A stretch of 64,000 nucleotides of DNA from Elusimicrobiota bacterium (GTDB lineage Bacteria > Elusimicrobiota > Elusimicrobia > Elusimicrobiales > Elusimicrobiaceae): contig JAQXJI010000007.1 in the NCBI GenBank assembly GCA_029008615.1, positions 107,502 through 171,501 of the forward strand, given 5' to 3'. Each line of letters begins with the position of its first letter. The first letter of the stretch is position 1. A program made the position numbers and the translations under genes. This document shows positions 9,551-18,602 of this stretch, piece by piece. The notes under the pieces are model-generated. The model ran no database searches and had not been told where the DNA came from. It saw only the letters and a list, made by a program, of their open reading frames with translations.

Positions 9551-11044
9551 TTATTCTTCCTTCCAGTTGTCTTGCGGAGCCGAGGATACTTCCTTCTCCC
9601 GGCTGAGGCACCAACGCAGAATGTCGCGCACGGTTCTGTCGGTATTTTTAAATTCAAATACGTTTAAAAATTCATTATGGCCCATACCGCCTGCTACTAT
9701 ATGATCCGATACGGAAACGGAATAGAGCCTTTCGTTTTGGACGGGCGCGCCGTTAATATACATTTTCTTTATTTTTTGGCCCAAAGGAGCGGAAGGATTG
9801 TAGACTATGTTCAGCCCCGAAGTCTGCGGCCAGTTGTTTTTTGTTTCTATGCTGTGTTCCAGCGCGTTTTTAAGTTCGTCGCCGCGCATTTTTATCAGCA
9901 TTACCCTGTCGTTAAAAGGAATGGCGTTGTTTAGTTGGACTTCGCTTAAAGGGCCCTGTTCAAATCCGTTTAAGAAAGCGTCGGAATTGATTATACCTAT
10001 TTCATTATTGGCCCACCTTTTTATGCAGCGCGCCGTATAAGCCCCCAGCGGGGAAGGCCTGTCGCTGTAAGTGGGTAGCGGTATATTCAGCCCTGCTATT
10101 TTGCGGCCGGTTATTCTTAAAGCCGTTTTGCGCATAGCGTCAATTTCAAGGGATAGTTCCTCATCTTGCCCATAGAGGTCTTTGTCGAGGGTGATTTCCT
10201 CAAAATCATAAGAGGAAAGCAGTTTGTTTTTATCGAAGTTCAAAGTTATTTTTGCCGTTTCAAAAAGCATCGGAGGGCGGCGCGTTACCAGCGTTTTTGA
10301 AACCTCTTCCGTTTCCGAGCCGGAAACATCACCGTTGCCGCCTAAAATAAGGGAAAGTTCAGGCAATTCTTCCGCCAAGAGCTTCTCATCTGTTTTTTGC
10401 CCGGAAGGAGCCAAATCAAAACCTATGCTGCTTAAAAGGATTATAACGTCAGGCTGATGCTTTTCAAGTTCCGGCAGGATAGCTTTTACGGAAGGAATTT
10501 CGTCTTTGACGCGTAAGGAAGAGTTCCTTAAAGTGTCTGGGAAGTCTTGGCGCGATATCAGCCCGATTATGGCCGCTTTTATGCCGTTTTTCTCCGTAAT
10601 GACGTATTTTTTTATGTATTTGGGCTGGCTGCCGTCCTTGTTTTCCAGGTTTGAAACTACAATCGGGAAGTTCGCTTTTTTTATTCCGGCTTCAACCACG
10701 TCCCAGCCTAGGGCAAGGTCGCTAGGGCTTAAAGTGGCGGCAGTGTAGCCGAGTTTATTCATAAGGTTAACCGCGCCTTCAAGTTTAAACTGCTTTCCTT
10801 CCTGCGTTCTGAAAAACGTATTCCCGCTGTCAAACAGCATATAAGCGCGTTCCTGCGCCAGTAAAAGATTTTTGAGTACGGCCAAGCCGCCGGTGGGGCG
10901 GTTGTTGTTTTCGGCCGAATTGCGGGCCCAGTAAAACCCTTGGATATCATTGGTGTGATAAATATCAAGGCGTGTTACAGGCTCTTTGGAGCAGCCGCTT
11001 AAAAGCAAAATGGCGGCAAGCGGAAAAATCGGAAAGAATTTCAT
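9551..11044 (-). CDS. UshA-type 5'-nucleotidase lipoprotein with degenerate metal site
   Basis: A 497-residue lipoprotein (signal with LLSGC, Cys at residue 18) homologous along its length to the next gene. The C-terminal 5'-nucleotidase domain is recognisable (PLGAYTARCI, INSDAFLNGFEQGPLS, VSDHIVAGGMGHNEF). The catalytic metallophosphoesterase domain has lost its ligands. D-x-H reads DIQ (residues 33-35), the GGD loop reads DSGN, GNHE reads SPSD, and the histidines of the TH and GGHAH motifs are replaced (SSIG, GGNGD). It is therefore probably catalytically dead and may bind nucleotides or regulate its paralog. Gap to the upstream paralog is 3 nt. Confidence 0.85.
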   Translation of the reverse strand: MKFFPIFPLAAILLLSGCSKEPVTRLDIYHTNDIQGFYWARNSAENNNRPTGGLAVLKNLLLAQERAYMLFDSGNTFFRTQEGKQFKLEGAVNLMNKLGYTAATLSPSDLALGWDVVEAGIKKANFPIVVSNLENKDGSQPKYIKKYVITEKNGIKAAIIGLISRQDFPDTLRNSSLRVKDEIPSVKAILPELEKHQPDVIILLSSIGFDLAPSGQKTDEKLLAEELPELSLILGGNGDVSGSETEEVSKTLVTRRPPMLFETAKITLNFDKNKLLSSYDFEEITLDKDLYGQDEELSLEIDAMRKTALRITGRKIAGLNIPLPTYSDRPSPLGAYTARCIKRWANNEIGIINSDAFLNGFEQGPLSEVQLNNAIPFNDRVMLIKMRGDELKNALEHSIETKNNWPQTSGLNIVYNPSAPLGQKIKKMYINGAPVQNERLYSVSVSDHIVAGGMGHNEFLNVFEFKNTDRTVRDILRWCLSREKEVSSAPQDNWKEE

Positions 11045-11047
11045 TTT

Positions 11048-12526
11048 TTAATCAACTTTTAATATCCTTCCGTTTTTGGCGGATTTTATGCCTGCGGGAT
11101 TGGCTTTTACCCAGTCCGTAAAGAGTTCCGTTATAAGTTTTTGGGAATACATCTTTTTATCTTTTATGTTCTTGAACATATAACCCTCGGATCCGCCCTT
11201 GGCGATATGATCGTTTGTGCCGATTGTATAGGTCTTTTGCGGGTCAAGATCTTCCCCGTTGACTTTTACGGAAACTATTTCCGGGCGTTTATGTTTAAAT
11301 CTGTATTTAACTTCCAAACCCGAATATTGGAAAAGGCTTTTATTTTCTTTAAGGCTCCTTAAAACCAGCTTTTTCACAAAATCTCCCTTTACTTTAACTA
11401 CATAAGGCTTGTTGGGGAAAGGGAAAATCTGATAAGCGATTCTGGTTGTTATTTCCCCTTTGTTTAAAGTTTCGCGGACGCCGCCGGTATTTTGCAGGCC
11501 TATATCCGCGCCGGTATATTCCTTGACGAGATCTGCGAAGATATTACCTAAAGGGGAATCTATATATCCTGCGTCCTTGGGGGCATAGTTGTAAATCGTT
11601 TCGGAAGCTTTGCCTATGGGGGTATCCATATATTTTGCGCGGTTGGCTTCCGCAAATTCCCGAATGTAAGGATCTTGAGGATATTTGTCGGCGTCAAGCT
11701 CTATAAATTCCGAATTGGCGGATTTGAACTTGCCGGTTTCGTCGTCAAATTCAAGCGTGATACGGCTGACGTGCGTCAAAGCCGTTCCGCTTTCCACAAA
11801 AAGTACCCCGTCTTTATAGACGTTTTGGCAAACTTTATGCGCGTGTCCTCCCAAAACGACGTTTATTCCCTCAAGGCCTTTTATAAGGGAAAGGTTGCTG
11901 GGCGCGTCGGTGTGCTTATCGTCTTTTAAAGAGGAATGGGTCAATAAGATTATGGCGTCCGGATTTTGCAGGCGCGCTTGATATAAAGCTTTTTTGAGGG
12001 CTTTTTTGTCCCCGGATATCCTTATACCGTCGGCTTTGGTAGAAAATTCTTTCGCCAAGCCGATTACCGCTATTTTTTTGCCGTTTACCATATAAGTTTT
12101 GAAAGGCTTTACGTTTTTAACCAAACCGCCTTCTACGGTGTCGTGCATATTGGCGGCAAGAATATCAAAGTTTACGGAGTCCATATTTTTAAGCAGATTT
12201 GCTTTGCCGAAATCGTTTTCGTGATTGCCGATAGTAGTGGCCGCATAGCCGAGTTTATTCATAAACTGTACGGAAAGATTACCGTTTGATTGTTTGGCTT
12301 CATAAGTGCCGGAAGAAAAATCCCCGCCGTCAAGCAATAAATACGGCGTTTGCTGTTGCTGTAAAAAGGCTTTAAGGGCTGAAAATCCGCCTATGTTTTT
12401 GCCGTTGATTTTTCTGGGAAAATAAAAACCGTGAGTATCGGAAGTGTGAAATATGTTTACTGTCGCTGCGGCGGCAAAACCGGATAAAAACAAAGCGCAA
12501 AGCAGGATAAAAAATCGTCTTGACAT
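11048..12526 (-). CDS. 5'-nucleotidase / UshA-like metallophosphatase, exported
   Basis: An exported two-domain nucleotidase (about 492 residues) likely hydrolysing nucleotides or nucleotide sugars in the periplasm. The signal peptide ends near GFAAAA. The metal site is intact: HTSDTHG, LLDGGDFSSG, IGNHENDFG, LLTHSS and LGGHAHK. The C-terminal substrate domain has DSPLGNIFADLV and NTGGVRETLNKGEI. The start is ATG at 12526, preceded by GGGAGG at ideal spacing. An upstream in-frame TTG at 12538 falls inside that Shine-Dalgarno and is unlikely. First gene of the nucleotidase-dus-mutS-mutL run, an unusual association. Confidence 0.92.
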   Translation of the reverse strand: MSRRFFILLCALFLSGFAAAATVNIFHTSDTHGFYFPRKINGKNIGGFSALKAFLQQQQTPYLLLDGGDFSSGTYEAKQSNGNLSVQFMNKLGYAATTIGNHENDFGKANLLKNMDSVNFDILAANMHDTVEGGLVKNVKPFKTYMVNGKKIAVIGLAKEFSTKADGIRISGDKKALKKALYQARLQNPDAIILLTHSSLKDDKHTDAPSNLSLIKGLEGINVVLGGHAHKVCQNVYKDGVLFVESGTALTHVSRITLEFDDETGKFKSANSEFIELDADKYPQDPYIREFAEANRAKYMDTPIGKASETIYNYAPKDAGYIDSPLGNIFADLVKEYTGADIGLQNTGGVRETLNKGEITTRIAYQIFPFPNKPYVVKVKGDFVKKLVLRSLKENKSLFQYSGLEVKYRFKHKRPEIVSVKVNGEDLDPQKTYTIGTNDHIAKGGSEGYMFKNIKDKKMYSQKLITELFTDWVKANPAGIKSAKNGRILKVD

Positions 12527-12641
12527 TAAGCCTCCCAACCAAAGGCCGCGCCGGGCGGCGCGCCGATAATGATATATATTAAAATATTAACAAAATAAGA
12601 TATAATATGCAAAAGCCGCGGGAACTTGCTTTTATGCGGAT

Positions 12642-12671
12642 TTGACAGCAAAGCCGGCGGTTTCATATAAT
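12642..12671 (+). promoter_or_regulatory. Sigma-70-type promoter of the infC operon
   Basis: Perfect TTGACA (12642-12647) and TATAAT (12666-12671) separated by 18 bp, about 46 bp upstream of the infC ATG. The strongest consensus promoter in the window, fitting a ribosomal-protein operon. Confidence 0.85.
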
Positions 12672-12673
12672 AT

Positions 12674-12697
12674 ATAAGTCCCTTAAAAAGGGCTTAT
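12674..12697 (+). promoter_or_regulatory. Short hairpin at the 5' end of the infC leader
   Basis: ATAAG-T-CCCTT pairs with AAGGGCTTAT around an AAA loop, with one bulged T. It lies at or just after the expected transcription start, so it could protect the 5' end or take part in L20/IF3 autoregulation. The regulatory role is inference only. Confidence 0.35.
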
Positions 12698-12717
12698 TTA
12701 TTTCAGTTAGGAAATAG

Positions 12718-13251
12718 ATGAAAATACCTAATAACAGAAGCAGTAAGGATCTTTTAAGAAAGAACGAACATATCCGCGCCGCCGAAGTCAGATTGATAGA
12801 CTCAGACGGAACAATGCTGGGCATAGTGAACATACGCGAAGCCTTGGCAAAAGCGAAAGAAAAAGAGCTTGACTTGGTGGAGATTTCTCCCACAGCGCAG
12901 CCTCCTGTTTGTAAAATATTGGAATACTCCAAATACATTTATGAGCAGGGTAAAAAGAATAAAGACGCTAAAAAGAAGCAAAAAGCAGTTTCTTTAAAAG
13001 AAATAAGGCTTAAATCCAGAATAGCGTCCCACGACTTAGAGGTTAAAGTTAAGCAAATTGAAGGATTTCTTAAGAAGAAAGATATGGTAAGAGTGTCCGT
13101 CGTGTTCTACGGACGCGAAAACCAACATAAAGATATCGGCTTCGCTATGCTTAATGATATGAAAACCAAATTAGCGGAGATCGGCGATATTGATGGCAAT
13201 ATACAGACGCAAGGCAACAGAGTAACAGTTACCTTCGTCCCGAAAGCATAA
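12718..13251 (+). CDS. infC: Translation initiation factor IF-3
   Basis: A 177-residue IF3, which binds the 30S subunit, discriminates the initiator tRNA and start codon, and prevents premature 50S joining. The N-domain signature RKNEHIRAAEVRLIDSDG and the linker/C-domain (VEISPTAQPPVCKILEY, LKEIRLKSRI, VSVVFYGRE) are typical. It starts with ATG preceded by AGGA, unlike the AUU start that supports IF3 autoregulation in enteric bacteria. First gene of infC-rpmI-rplT. Confidence 0.97.
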   Translation: MKIPNNRSSKDLLRKNEHIRAAEVRLIDSDGTMLGIVNIREALAKAKEKELDLVEISPTAQPPVCKILEYSKYIYEQGKKNKDAKKKQKAVSLKEIRLKSRIASHDLEVKVKQIEGFLKKKDMVRVSVVFYGRENQHKDIGFAMLNDMKTKLAEIGDIDGNIQTQGNRVTVTFVPKA

Positions 13252-13276
13252 AATAAAGAGGTAAGGATAAGTTAAT

Positions 13277-13480
13277 ATGCCAAAACTTAAAAATCATACC
13301 GGAGCCAAAAAAAGATTCAGAGTAACGGCAACCGGTAAATACAAAAACAGAAAGGCCGGCAGGAGGCACTTACTCGCCCCTGAAAAGGCAAGCATTAAAA
13401 GAGAAAGAAGAGAAAGCGCTATTATCGCGCCGAACTCTGCGGAAGGCAAGTTCTTAAAGAAATACCTTCCTATGAAATAA
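13277..13480 (+). CDS. rpmI: 50S ribosomal protein L35
   Basis: A 67-residue, strongly basic large-subunit protein. The opening [17 protein letters not shown] and the internal RRHLL segment are diagnostic of L35. It lies between infC and rplT with short gaps in the standard bacterial order. Confidence 0.97.
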   Translation: MPKLKNHTGAKKRFRVTATGKYKNRKAGRRHLLAPEKASIKRERRESAIIAPNSAEGKFLKKYLPMK

Positions 13481-13495
13481 GGTTGGAGTGGCAAA

Positions 13496-13852
13496 ATGAG
13501 AATAAAATTTAGCGTCGCAAGACATGCAAGAAAGAAAAAAGTTCTTAACAGAGCAAGCGGTTACTACGGTGATAAATCCCGCCGCTTGAGAATGGCCACC
13601 CAGCAGGTGGATAAGTCCCTGGTACACGCTTACACGGACAGAAAAGACAAAAAAGGCAATTACCGCTCACTCTGGATTACCAGAATCAACGCCGCGGTAC
13701 GCGAAGAAGGTATGAACTATTCAACCTTTATCAGCGGCCTTAGCAAAGCCAATATCACGCTTAACAGGAAGATGCTTTCCGAAATGGCGATTAAAGACCC
13801 GGTTTCTTTTAAACAACTGGTCGATATTGCAAAAACTTCCGTCGCGAAGTAA
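13496..13852 (+). CDS. rplT: 50S ribosomal protein L20
   Basis: A 118-residue primary rRNA-binding large-subunit protein. The basic N-terminal arm (VARHARKKKVLNRASGYYGD) and the globular part (LWITRINAAVREEGMNYSTF) are typical. In several phyla L20 represses its own operon by binding the leader mRNA, which may apply here. It is followed by a strong terminator. Confidence 0.97.
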   Translation: MRIKFSVARHARKKKVLNRASGYYGDKSRRLRMATQQVDKSLVHAYTDRKDKKGNYRSLWITRINAAVREEGMNYSTFISGLSKANITLNRKMLSEMAIKDPVSFKQLVDIAKTSVAK

Positions 13853-13866
13853 GCTTTTGCGGTTTC

Positions 13867-13900
13867 AGCCCCGATGGTTTAGGCCGTCGGGGCTTTTTTA
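13867..13900 (+). terminator. Rho-independent terminator after rplT
   Basis: AGCCCCGATGG pairs with CCGTCGGGGCT around a 6-nt loop and is followed directly by six T. It closes the infC-rpmI-rplT operon. Confidence 0.92.
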
Positions 13901-13961
13901 TTGCCGTAAAATTTAAAAGTGTTTTAAACCGTTTCTGCTTTCCCGTTACAGCTGGTATAAT

Positions 13962-13970
13962 TGATATAAT
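13962..13970 (+). promoter_or_regulatory. Extended -10 promoter, probably leaderless, for tatD
   Basis: TGaTATAAT ends 6 nt before the tatD ATG. A second TGgTATAAT lies at 13953-13961. No Shine-Dalgarno precedes the ATG, so the mRNA from the proximal box would begin at the start codon. Confidence 0.6.
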
Positions 13971-13976
13971 ATATAT

Positions 13977-14780
13977 ATGGAATTTATTGACTCACACGCA
14001 CATTTAAACGACGAAGCTTTTGACTCCGACCGCAAAGAAGTCATAGATCAGTGCTTTGCCGCCGGCGTAAAACGTATGGCGGAAATCGCCTGCGAAGTCA
14101 ATGAATGGGCCCCCGCCTTAAAATTAAGTGCGGAGTATAACGGGGCGATTTTCCCCGTATGCGGCGTCCACCCGGATTATGCTTCCACGCTGAACGCGCA
14201 AACCGTTAAAGAATTGGAAGATTATTTGCTTAAGCCGGAAGTAAAAGCCCTCGGCGAAATCGGCCTTGATTATAATGAATATGAAGGCGAGCCTAAGGAC
14301 AGGGAACTGCAAAAACACGCTTTTGACGTTCAGCTTAAACTTGCCGCAAAAGTAAATATGCCGATAGTTTTGCATTGCAGAAAAAGCCGCGAGGCGGAGG
14401 ATTTTTCCGCCTATGAGGATATGTTTTCAATCTTGAAAAACAATCTTTACACCGGCGGTATTATGCACTGCTTCAGCGGGCGCGAAAAAGACGCTTTCCG
14501 CGCTTTGGATATGGGCTATAAATTGGGCATAAACGGCATAATAGGCTATAAAAGGAACTACGACTTGCGCCAAACAATTAAAAAAGTCGGCCTTAAATAT
14601 TTGCATTTGGAAACGGACTGCCCTTATCTTCCCCCACAAAGCAAACGCGGACAGAGAAACAACCCTTCTTATATACCCGAAATCGCCCTCACTTTGGCGG
14701 AAGTTACGGGCGAAACACTCGCCAAAACGGCCGATATAACCACTCAAAACACCCTAGAAGTTTATAAACTCAAAATATAA
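13977..14780 (+). CDS. tatD: TatD-family metal-dependent nuclease
   Basis: A 267-residue TIM-barrel amidohydrolase-fold enzyme. Metal-binding motifs are DSHAHLND at residues 5-12, GEIGLDY near 90, LHCRKS, HCFSG and ETDCPYLPP. TatD enzymes are 3'-5' exonucleases or AP endonucleases active on DNA repair intermediates, and some homologues deacylate D-aminoacyl-tRNA. The length is normal. It is monocistronic, with no visible ribosome binding site and a promoter right against the ATG. The precise substrate is not deducible. Confidence 0.92.
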   Translation: MEFIDSHAHLNDEAFDSDRKEVIDQCFAAGVKRMAEIACEVNEWAPALKLSAEYNGAIFPVCGVHPDYASTLNAQTVKELEDYLLKPEVKALGEIGLDYNEYEGEPKDRELQKHAFDVQLKLAAKVNMPIVLHCRKSREAEDFSAYEDMFSILKNNLYTGGIMHCFSGREKDAFRALDMGYKLGINGIIGYKRNYDLRQTIKKVGLKYLHLETDCPYLPPQSKRGQRNNPSYIPEIALTLAEVTGETLAKTADITTQNTLEVYKLKI

Positions 14781-14849
14781 TATCGTTAAATTTCCCGACG
14801 TAAAATAAAACTTTGTCCCTGTTTTATTTTTAGCAGACTTAAAAGGGGA

Positions 14850-14878
14850 TTGACAATTTTGATTTTTTTAGCTAGAAT
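14850..14878 (+). promoter_or_regulatory. Sigma-70-type promoter of hrcA-grpE-dnaK
   Basis: TTGACA (14850-14855) and TAGAAT (14873-14878) are separated by 17 bp. The CIRCE-like operator begins two bases after the -10 box, so bound HrcA would block initiation. Confidence 0.85.
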
Positions 14879-14879
14879 A

Positions 14880-14906
14880 TTAGCAGTCGCTTAAGAAGTT
14901 TGCTAA
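14880..14906 (+). promoter_or_regulatory. CIRCE-like HrcA operator
   Basis: TTAGCAGTC-N9-GTTTGCTAA matches the CIRCE consensus TTAGCACTC-N9-GAGTGCTAA with 9-nt spacing, and the outer TTAGCA/TGCTAA arms are intact. It sits immediately downstream of the promoter and 28 bp before hrcA, as expected for autoregulation. A weaker second copy (TTAGCAGAC-N9-GATTGACAA, 14830-14856) overlaps the -35 box. Confidence 0.82.
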
Positions 14907-14933
14907 AAAATTGCGTTTTAAGGTCGCAAAATA

Positions 14934-16040
14934 ATGAGAATACTTAAACCCGAAATAGCAAAAGAAAGGGAAGAAAAAATATTAAGAATGGTTATCCAGG
15001 AATATGTGGAAACCAGAAAGCCCGTAGGATCGGAGCTTGTTGCTCAAAAAGGATTGCCGGGCGTATCCAGCGCGACGATAAGAAACACAATGAAAAAGCT
15101 TGAAGAAGAAGGCTATTTGTATCAGCCTCACGCTTCGGGCGGCAGAATCCCCACCGATAAAGCTTACCGCTTTTATGTGGACTACTTATCAAAAATACAA
15201 AAAATAGCCGTCAAAGAACGGGAAAGGATAGAAAGCGAGTATAAACAAAGCAGCGCGGAAATCAACAGGGTTATGGCGCAGACTTGCAAAATGCTTTCGA
15301 TGATGTCCCATTCTGCGGGATTCGTGCTTAGAAGCAGCGTACAGGACTTAAGCGTACAACGCCTTGATTTTATGCCCTTGGGGCCATATAATATATTGGC
15401 TATTCTTGTTACGGAAGAGGGGGTAATAAAACATTGGCCGTTTAGAATGAACAGGGCCGTTTCCCCGGCGTGGCTGATGATGTTCAACCATTTTATAAAC
15501 GAACAAATCTCAGGCCTGACGCTTAAAGACGCCCAACAAGTGCTTTGGGAAAACCTGCAAAGAGGCGCGGCGGACGGGGAAGGCTTTACGGAATTGGCCT
15601 GCAACATTTTAAGCGATATGGCTTCCCGCCAACGCAGAGAAGAGCGTTTATATATAGACGGGATGAGCCAGCTTGTGGAAACTATGACCGAAGAAGAACA
15701 CGGTCAGTTGGGCCAAATGATGCGCGTTATGGAAGAGCGCGACAGACTGGCCGCTCTGCTTAACGAAAAAATGCAGCAGTTGGAAACCGAATCGGCCAAT
15801 AAAATAGACGTCAGTATAGGTTCGGAAAATGAACTGAGCGAACTGAAAGACCTCAGTATAATATCTTCTGCCTGCAAAGTGGGCGGCAAGACCATAGGGC
15901 TTATAGGCATAGTGGGGCCTAAGCATATGGAATACAACAGGATGATGTCCCTTGTAAATTTCATCGGGGAAATGCTGGGAACAACCATAAGAAACTGGCA
16001 GGTCTCCCTGGATTTAAAACAAAGGAGTGAAGATGAATAA
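14934..16040 (+). CDS. hrcA: Heat-inducible transcription repressor HrcA
   Basis: A 368-residue repressor of class I heat-shock genes that needs GroE/chaperones for activity and binds CIRCE. The N-terminal winged helix reads VETRKPVGSELVA and SSATIRNTMKKLEEEGYL, followed by the HASGGRIPTDKAYRFYVDYL signature. The GAF-like middle and C-terminal IGIVGPKHMEYNRM segment are intact. It overlaps grpE by 8 bp. Its own operator lies just upstream, so heat-shock autoregulation is well supported. Confidence 0.96.
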   Translation: MRILKPEIAKEREEKILRMVIQEYVETRKPVGSELVAQKGLPGVSSATIRNTMKKLEEEGYLYQPHASGGRIPTDKAYRFYVDYLSKIQKIAVKERERIESEYKQSSAEINRVMAQTCKMLSMMSHSAGFVLRSSVQDLSVQRLDFMPLGPYNILAILVTEEGVIKHWPFRMNRAVSPAWLMMFNHFINEQISGLTLKDAQQVLWENLQRGAADGEGFTELACNILSDMASRQRREERLYIDGMSQLVETMTEEEHGQLGQMMRVMEERDRLAALLNEKMQQLETESANKIDVSIGSENELSELKDLSIISSACKVGGKTIGLIGIVGPKHMEYNRMMSLVNFIGEMLGTTIRNWQVSLDLKQRSEDE

Positions 16041-16614
16041 GAAGAAACACTCAAAGCCGCAGGGGGAAGAGGAAATCCTTGAGGAGAATGAGCCTAAACG
16101 GCAAACCCAAGAGGAGCAAACCGCGGCGGAAGACGCTAAAGAGGCTTCACCCGAAGAGGAAACCTCCAAAGCGGATAAATATTTTGAACAGCTTGTAAGG
16201 CTTCAGGCCGATTTTGAAAACTACCGCAAAAGAACCGAAAAGGAAAAACCGCAGCTTATAAGTTACGGCAAGTTTGAAACCTTAAGAAAACTTTTGCCGC
16301 TGTATGATACGCTTCTTAAGGCCGAGGCCGAAAGTTCCAAGCCGGAAGCCAATATGCAGCATATAAAACAAGGCCTTAAAATGATTTTTGAACAGTTTGA
16401 CAAACTGTTTAAGGCCGAAGGCGTCAAGATTATAAGCGCGAAAGGCAAACCTTATGACCCTATGACGCAGGAAGTCGTAACCACTATACCTTGCCCGCCG
16501 GAACAGGACGGCATAGTTCTTGAAGAACTTGCTGCGGGGGTGGAAATTGAAGGCAAAACTGTCCGCCCGGCGCAGGTAATAGTAGGCAAAAGCAGTGAAG
16601 AAGCAGCTAAATAA
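16033..16614 (+). CDS. grpE: Nucleotide exchange factor GrpE
   Basis: A 193-residue DnaK nucleotide exchange factor. It has an acidic, low-complexity N-terminus (about 50 residues rich in Glu), the long coiled coil around LQADFENYRKRTEKEK, and the C-terminal beta domain (GVEIEGKTVRPAQVIVGK). The ATG at 16033 is chosen because AAAGGAG lies 5 nt upstream; the GTG at 16027 overlaps that site. Order hrcA-grpE-dnaK is the classic heat-shock operon. Confidence 0.95.
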   Translation: MNKKKHSKPQGEEEILEENEPKRQTQEEQTAAEDAKEASPEEETSKADKYFEQLVRLQADFENYRKRTEKEKPQLISYGKFETLRKLLPLYDTLLKAEAESSKPEANMQHIKQGLKMIFEQFDKLFKAEGVKIISAKGKPYDPMTQEVVTTIPCPPEQDGIVLEELAAGVEIEGKTVRPAQVIVGKSSEEAAK

Positions 16615-16641
16615 AGTGATTTTATAAGGAGAAAGAATAAT

Positions 16642-18513
16642 ATGTCTAAAATTATAGGTATTGATTTAGGAACCTCAAATACGGCGGCCGCAGTAATGGA
16701 AGGCGGCAGGCCGACGATTATCCCTTCCGCCGAAGGCAGCTCCATTGGCGGCAAGGCGTTTCCCTCCTATGTGGCTTTTACGAAAGACGGCCAGCGCCTT
16801 GTAGGCGAACCGGCCAGAAGGCAGGCCGTATCCAACCCGGAAGGTACGGCAACGGCTTTTAAAAGAAGAATGGGTGAAAGCTATAAATTTAATTTGAGAG
16901 GCAATGAATTTACTCCTCAACAGCTTTCCGCTTTCATTTTGCAGAAAGTTAAAAAAGACGCCGAAGCCTTTTTGGGCCAGCCTGTGGAAAAGGCCGTAAT
17001 TACCGTCCCCGCTTATTTTAACGACAACCAACGCCAAGCGACGAAAGACGCCGGCAAAATCGCCGGGCTTGAAGTGGTAAGACTTTTAAACGAGCCTACG
17101 GCTGCGGCTTTGGCTTACGGTATCGATAAAACCGGCAAAGAGCAGAAAATCTTGGTATTTGACCTCGGCGGCGGTACATTGGATGTTACTATTATGGAAA
17201 TGGGTAAAGAAGGTACTTTTGACGTCCTTTCCACTTCCGGCGATACGAAACTCGGCGGTACCGATATGGATAATGCCGTAATCGATTGGATAATCGACGA
17301 GTTTAAGAAAACTTCCGGCATTGACCTTAGAAACGACAAACAAGCTATGATGCGCCTTAAAGACGCGGCGGAAAAAGCCAAGATCGAGCTTTCCACCACT
17401 ATGGAAACGGATATCAACCTTCCGTTTATAACCTCCGATAATACCGGCGCAAAACATTTGGAACTTAAACTTTCCAGAGCGAAACTTGAAAGCTTGGTAA
17501 GGCCGATAGTTGAACGCTGCGGAGCTTCAATCGACAGAGCCGTAAGCGATTCAAAACTTTCTATGAGCAATATCGATAAAATCATTATGGTGGGCGGCCC
17601 TACCCGTATGCCTATTGTTCAGGAATACGTCGAAAAACACGTCGGCAAGAAAATTGAAAGAGGCATCGATCCTATGGAATGCGTCGCGGACGGCGCGGCA
17701 ATCCAGGCGGGCGTACTTACAGGCGACGTAAAAGATATTTTGCTCTTGGACGTTACCCCGCTTTCCTTAGGTCTTGAAACTTTGGGCGGTGTATTCACGA
17801 AGCTTATTGAAAGAAATACGACTATCCCGGTTCGCAAGACGCAGGTGTTTTCCACCGCGGCGGACAATCAGCCCGCGGTAACGGTCAACGTATTGCAAGG
17901 CGAACGCCCTATGGCCAAAGACAATGTTCCTTTGGGCAAATTCGACTTGGACGGCATTCCGCCAGCTCCCAGAGGAGTACCTCAAATCGAAGTTACATTT
18001 GATATCGACGCAAACGGTATTTTAAAAGTTTCCGCCAAAGACTTGGGCACCAACAAAGAACAGCACATCACGATTACCGCGCCCAACAAACTCAGCGAAG
18101 CGGAAGTGGAAAACTTCGTAAAACAGGCCGAGAAATTCGCCGAGGAAGATAAGAAAACCAAGGAAAGAATCGAAGCCAAAAACGAGGCCGACGGCGTGCT
18201 TTACCAGACCGAAAAAGCCTTGAAAGACTACGGCGACAAAATCCCGCAGGAAGACAGGCTTAAAGTAGATCAGGCTTTAAGCGAACTTAAAGAGGCCATT
18301 AAATCCGAAGATACCGAAAGGATTAAAAAGGCCAAAGACGAAGCCTTGGCCGCCAGCCAAAAACTTGGGGAAGTAATCTATAAAGAATCCCAAGCTAAAG
18401 CTCAGGCCGCGCAGGGCGCGCAAGCCGGGGCTCAGGGCCAGGCGCAGGAAGCACCTCAGGGCGAAGCCAAGAAAGACGACGTCGTAGAAGCTGAAGTCGT
18501 AGACGGCAAATAA
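16642..18513 (+). CDS. dnaK: Molecular chaperone DnaK (Hsp70)
   Basis: A 623-residue Hsp70. The ATPase domain shows [43 protein letters not shown] and GGPTRMP. The peptide-binding domain follows from about residue 385 ([17 protein letters not shown]). The Ala/Gln-rich tail ends in EVVDGK, close to the usual DnaK C-terminus. AAGGAG precedes the start. Third gene of the HrcA-controlled operon, closed by a terminator, so dnaJ is transcribed separately. Confidence 0.98.
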   Translation: MSKIIGIDLGTSNTAAAVMEGGRPTIIPSAEGSSIGGKAFPSYVAFTKDGQRLVGEPARRQAVSNPEGTATAFKRRMGESYKFNLRGNEFTPQQLSAFILQKVKKDAEAFLGQPVEKAVITVPAYFNDNQRQATKDAGKIAGLEVVRLLNEPTAAALAYGIDKTGKEQKILVFDLGGGTLDVTIMEMGKEGTFDVLSTSGDTKLGGTDMDNAVIDWIIDEFKKTSGIDLRNDKQAMMRLKDAAEKAKIELSTTMETDINLPFITSDNTGAKHLELKLSRAKLESLVRPIVERCGASIDRAVSDSKLSMSNIDKIIMVGGPTRMPIVQEYVEKHVGKKIERGIDPMECVADGAAIQAGVLTGDVKDILLLDVTPLSLGLETLGGVFTKLIERNTTIPVRKTQVFSTAADNQPAVTVNVLQGERPMAKDNVPLGKFDLDGIPPAPRGVPQIEVTFDIDANGILKVSAKDLGTNKEQHITITAPNKLSEAEVENFVKQAEKFAEEDKKTKERIEAKNEADGVLYQTEKALKDYGDKIPQEDRLKVDQALSELKEAIKSEDTERIKKAKDEALAASQKLGEVIYKESQAKAQAAQGAQAGAQGQAQEAPQGEAKKDDVVEAEVVDGK

Positions 18514-18524
18514 TAAAAATTGTT

Positions 18525-18558
18525 AAAGCGGGGGGTGTTTTAGCCCCCCGCTTTTTTA
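18525..18558 (+). terminator. Rho-independent terminator after dnaK
   Basis: AAAGCGGGGGG pairs with CCCCCCGCTTT around a short loop and is followed by a T tract. It ends the hrcA-grpE-dnaK operon. Confidence 0.92.
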
Positions 18559-18602
18559 TTGCCTTAACAGGGGGGAAGCCGTCGGCAGGCCTTCTTAAAG
18601 TA

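Noticed and set aside
9551..11044. Fully functional second 5'-nucleotidase
   Set aside because: Homology is clear, but the metal-binding motifs are replaced at every position, so normal catalysis is unlikely.
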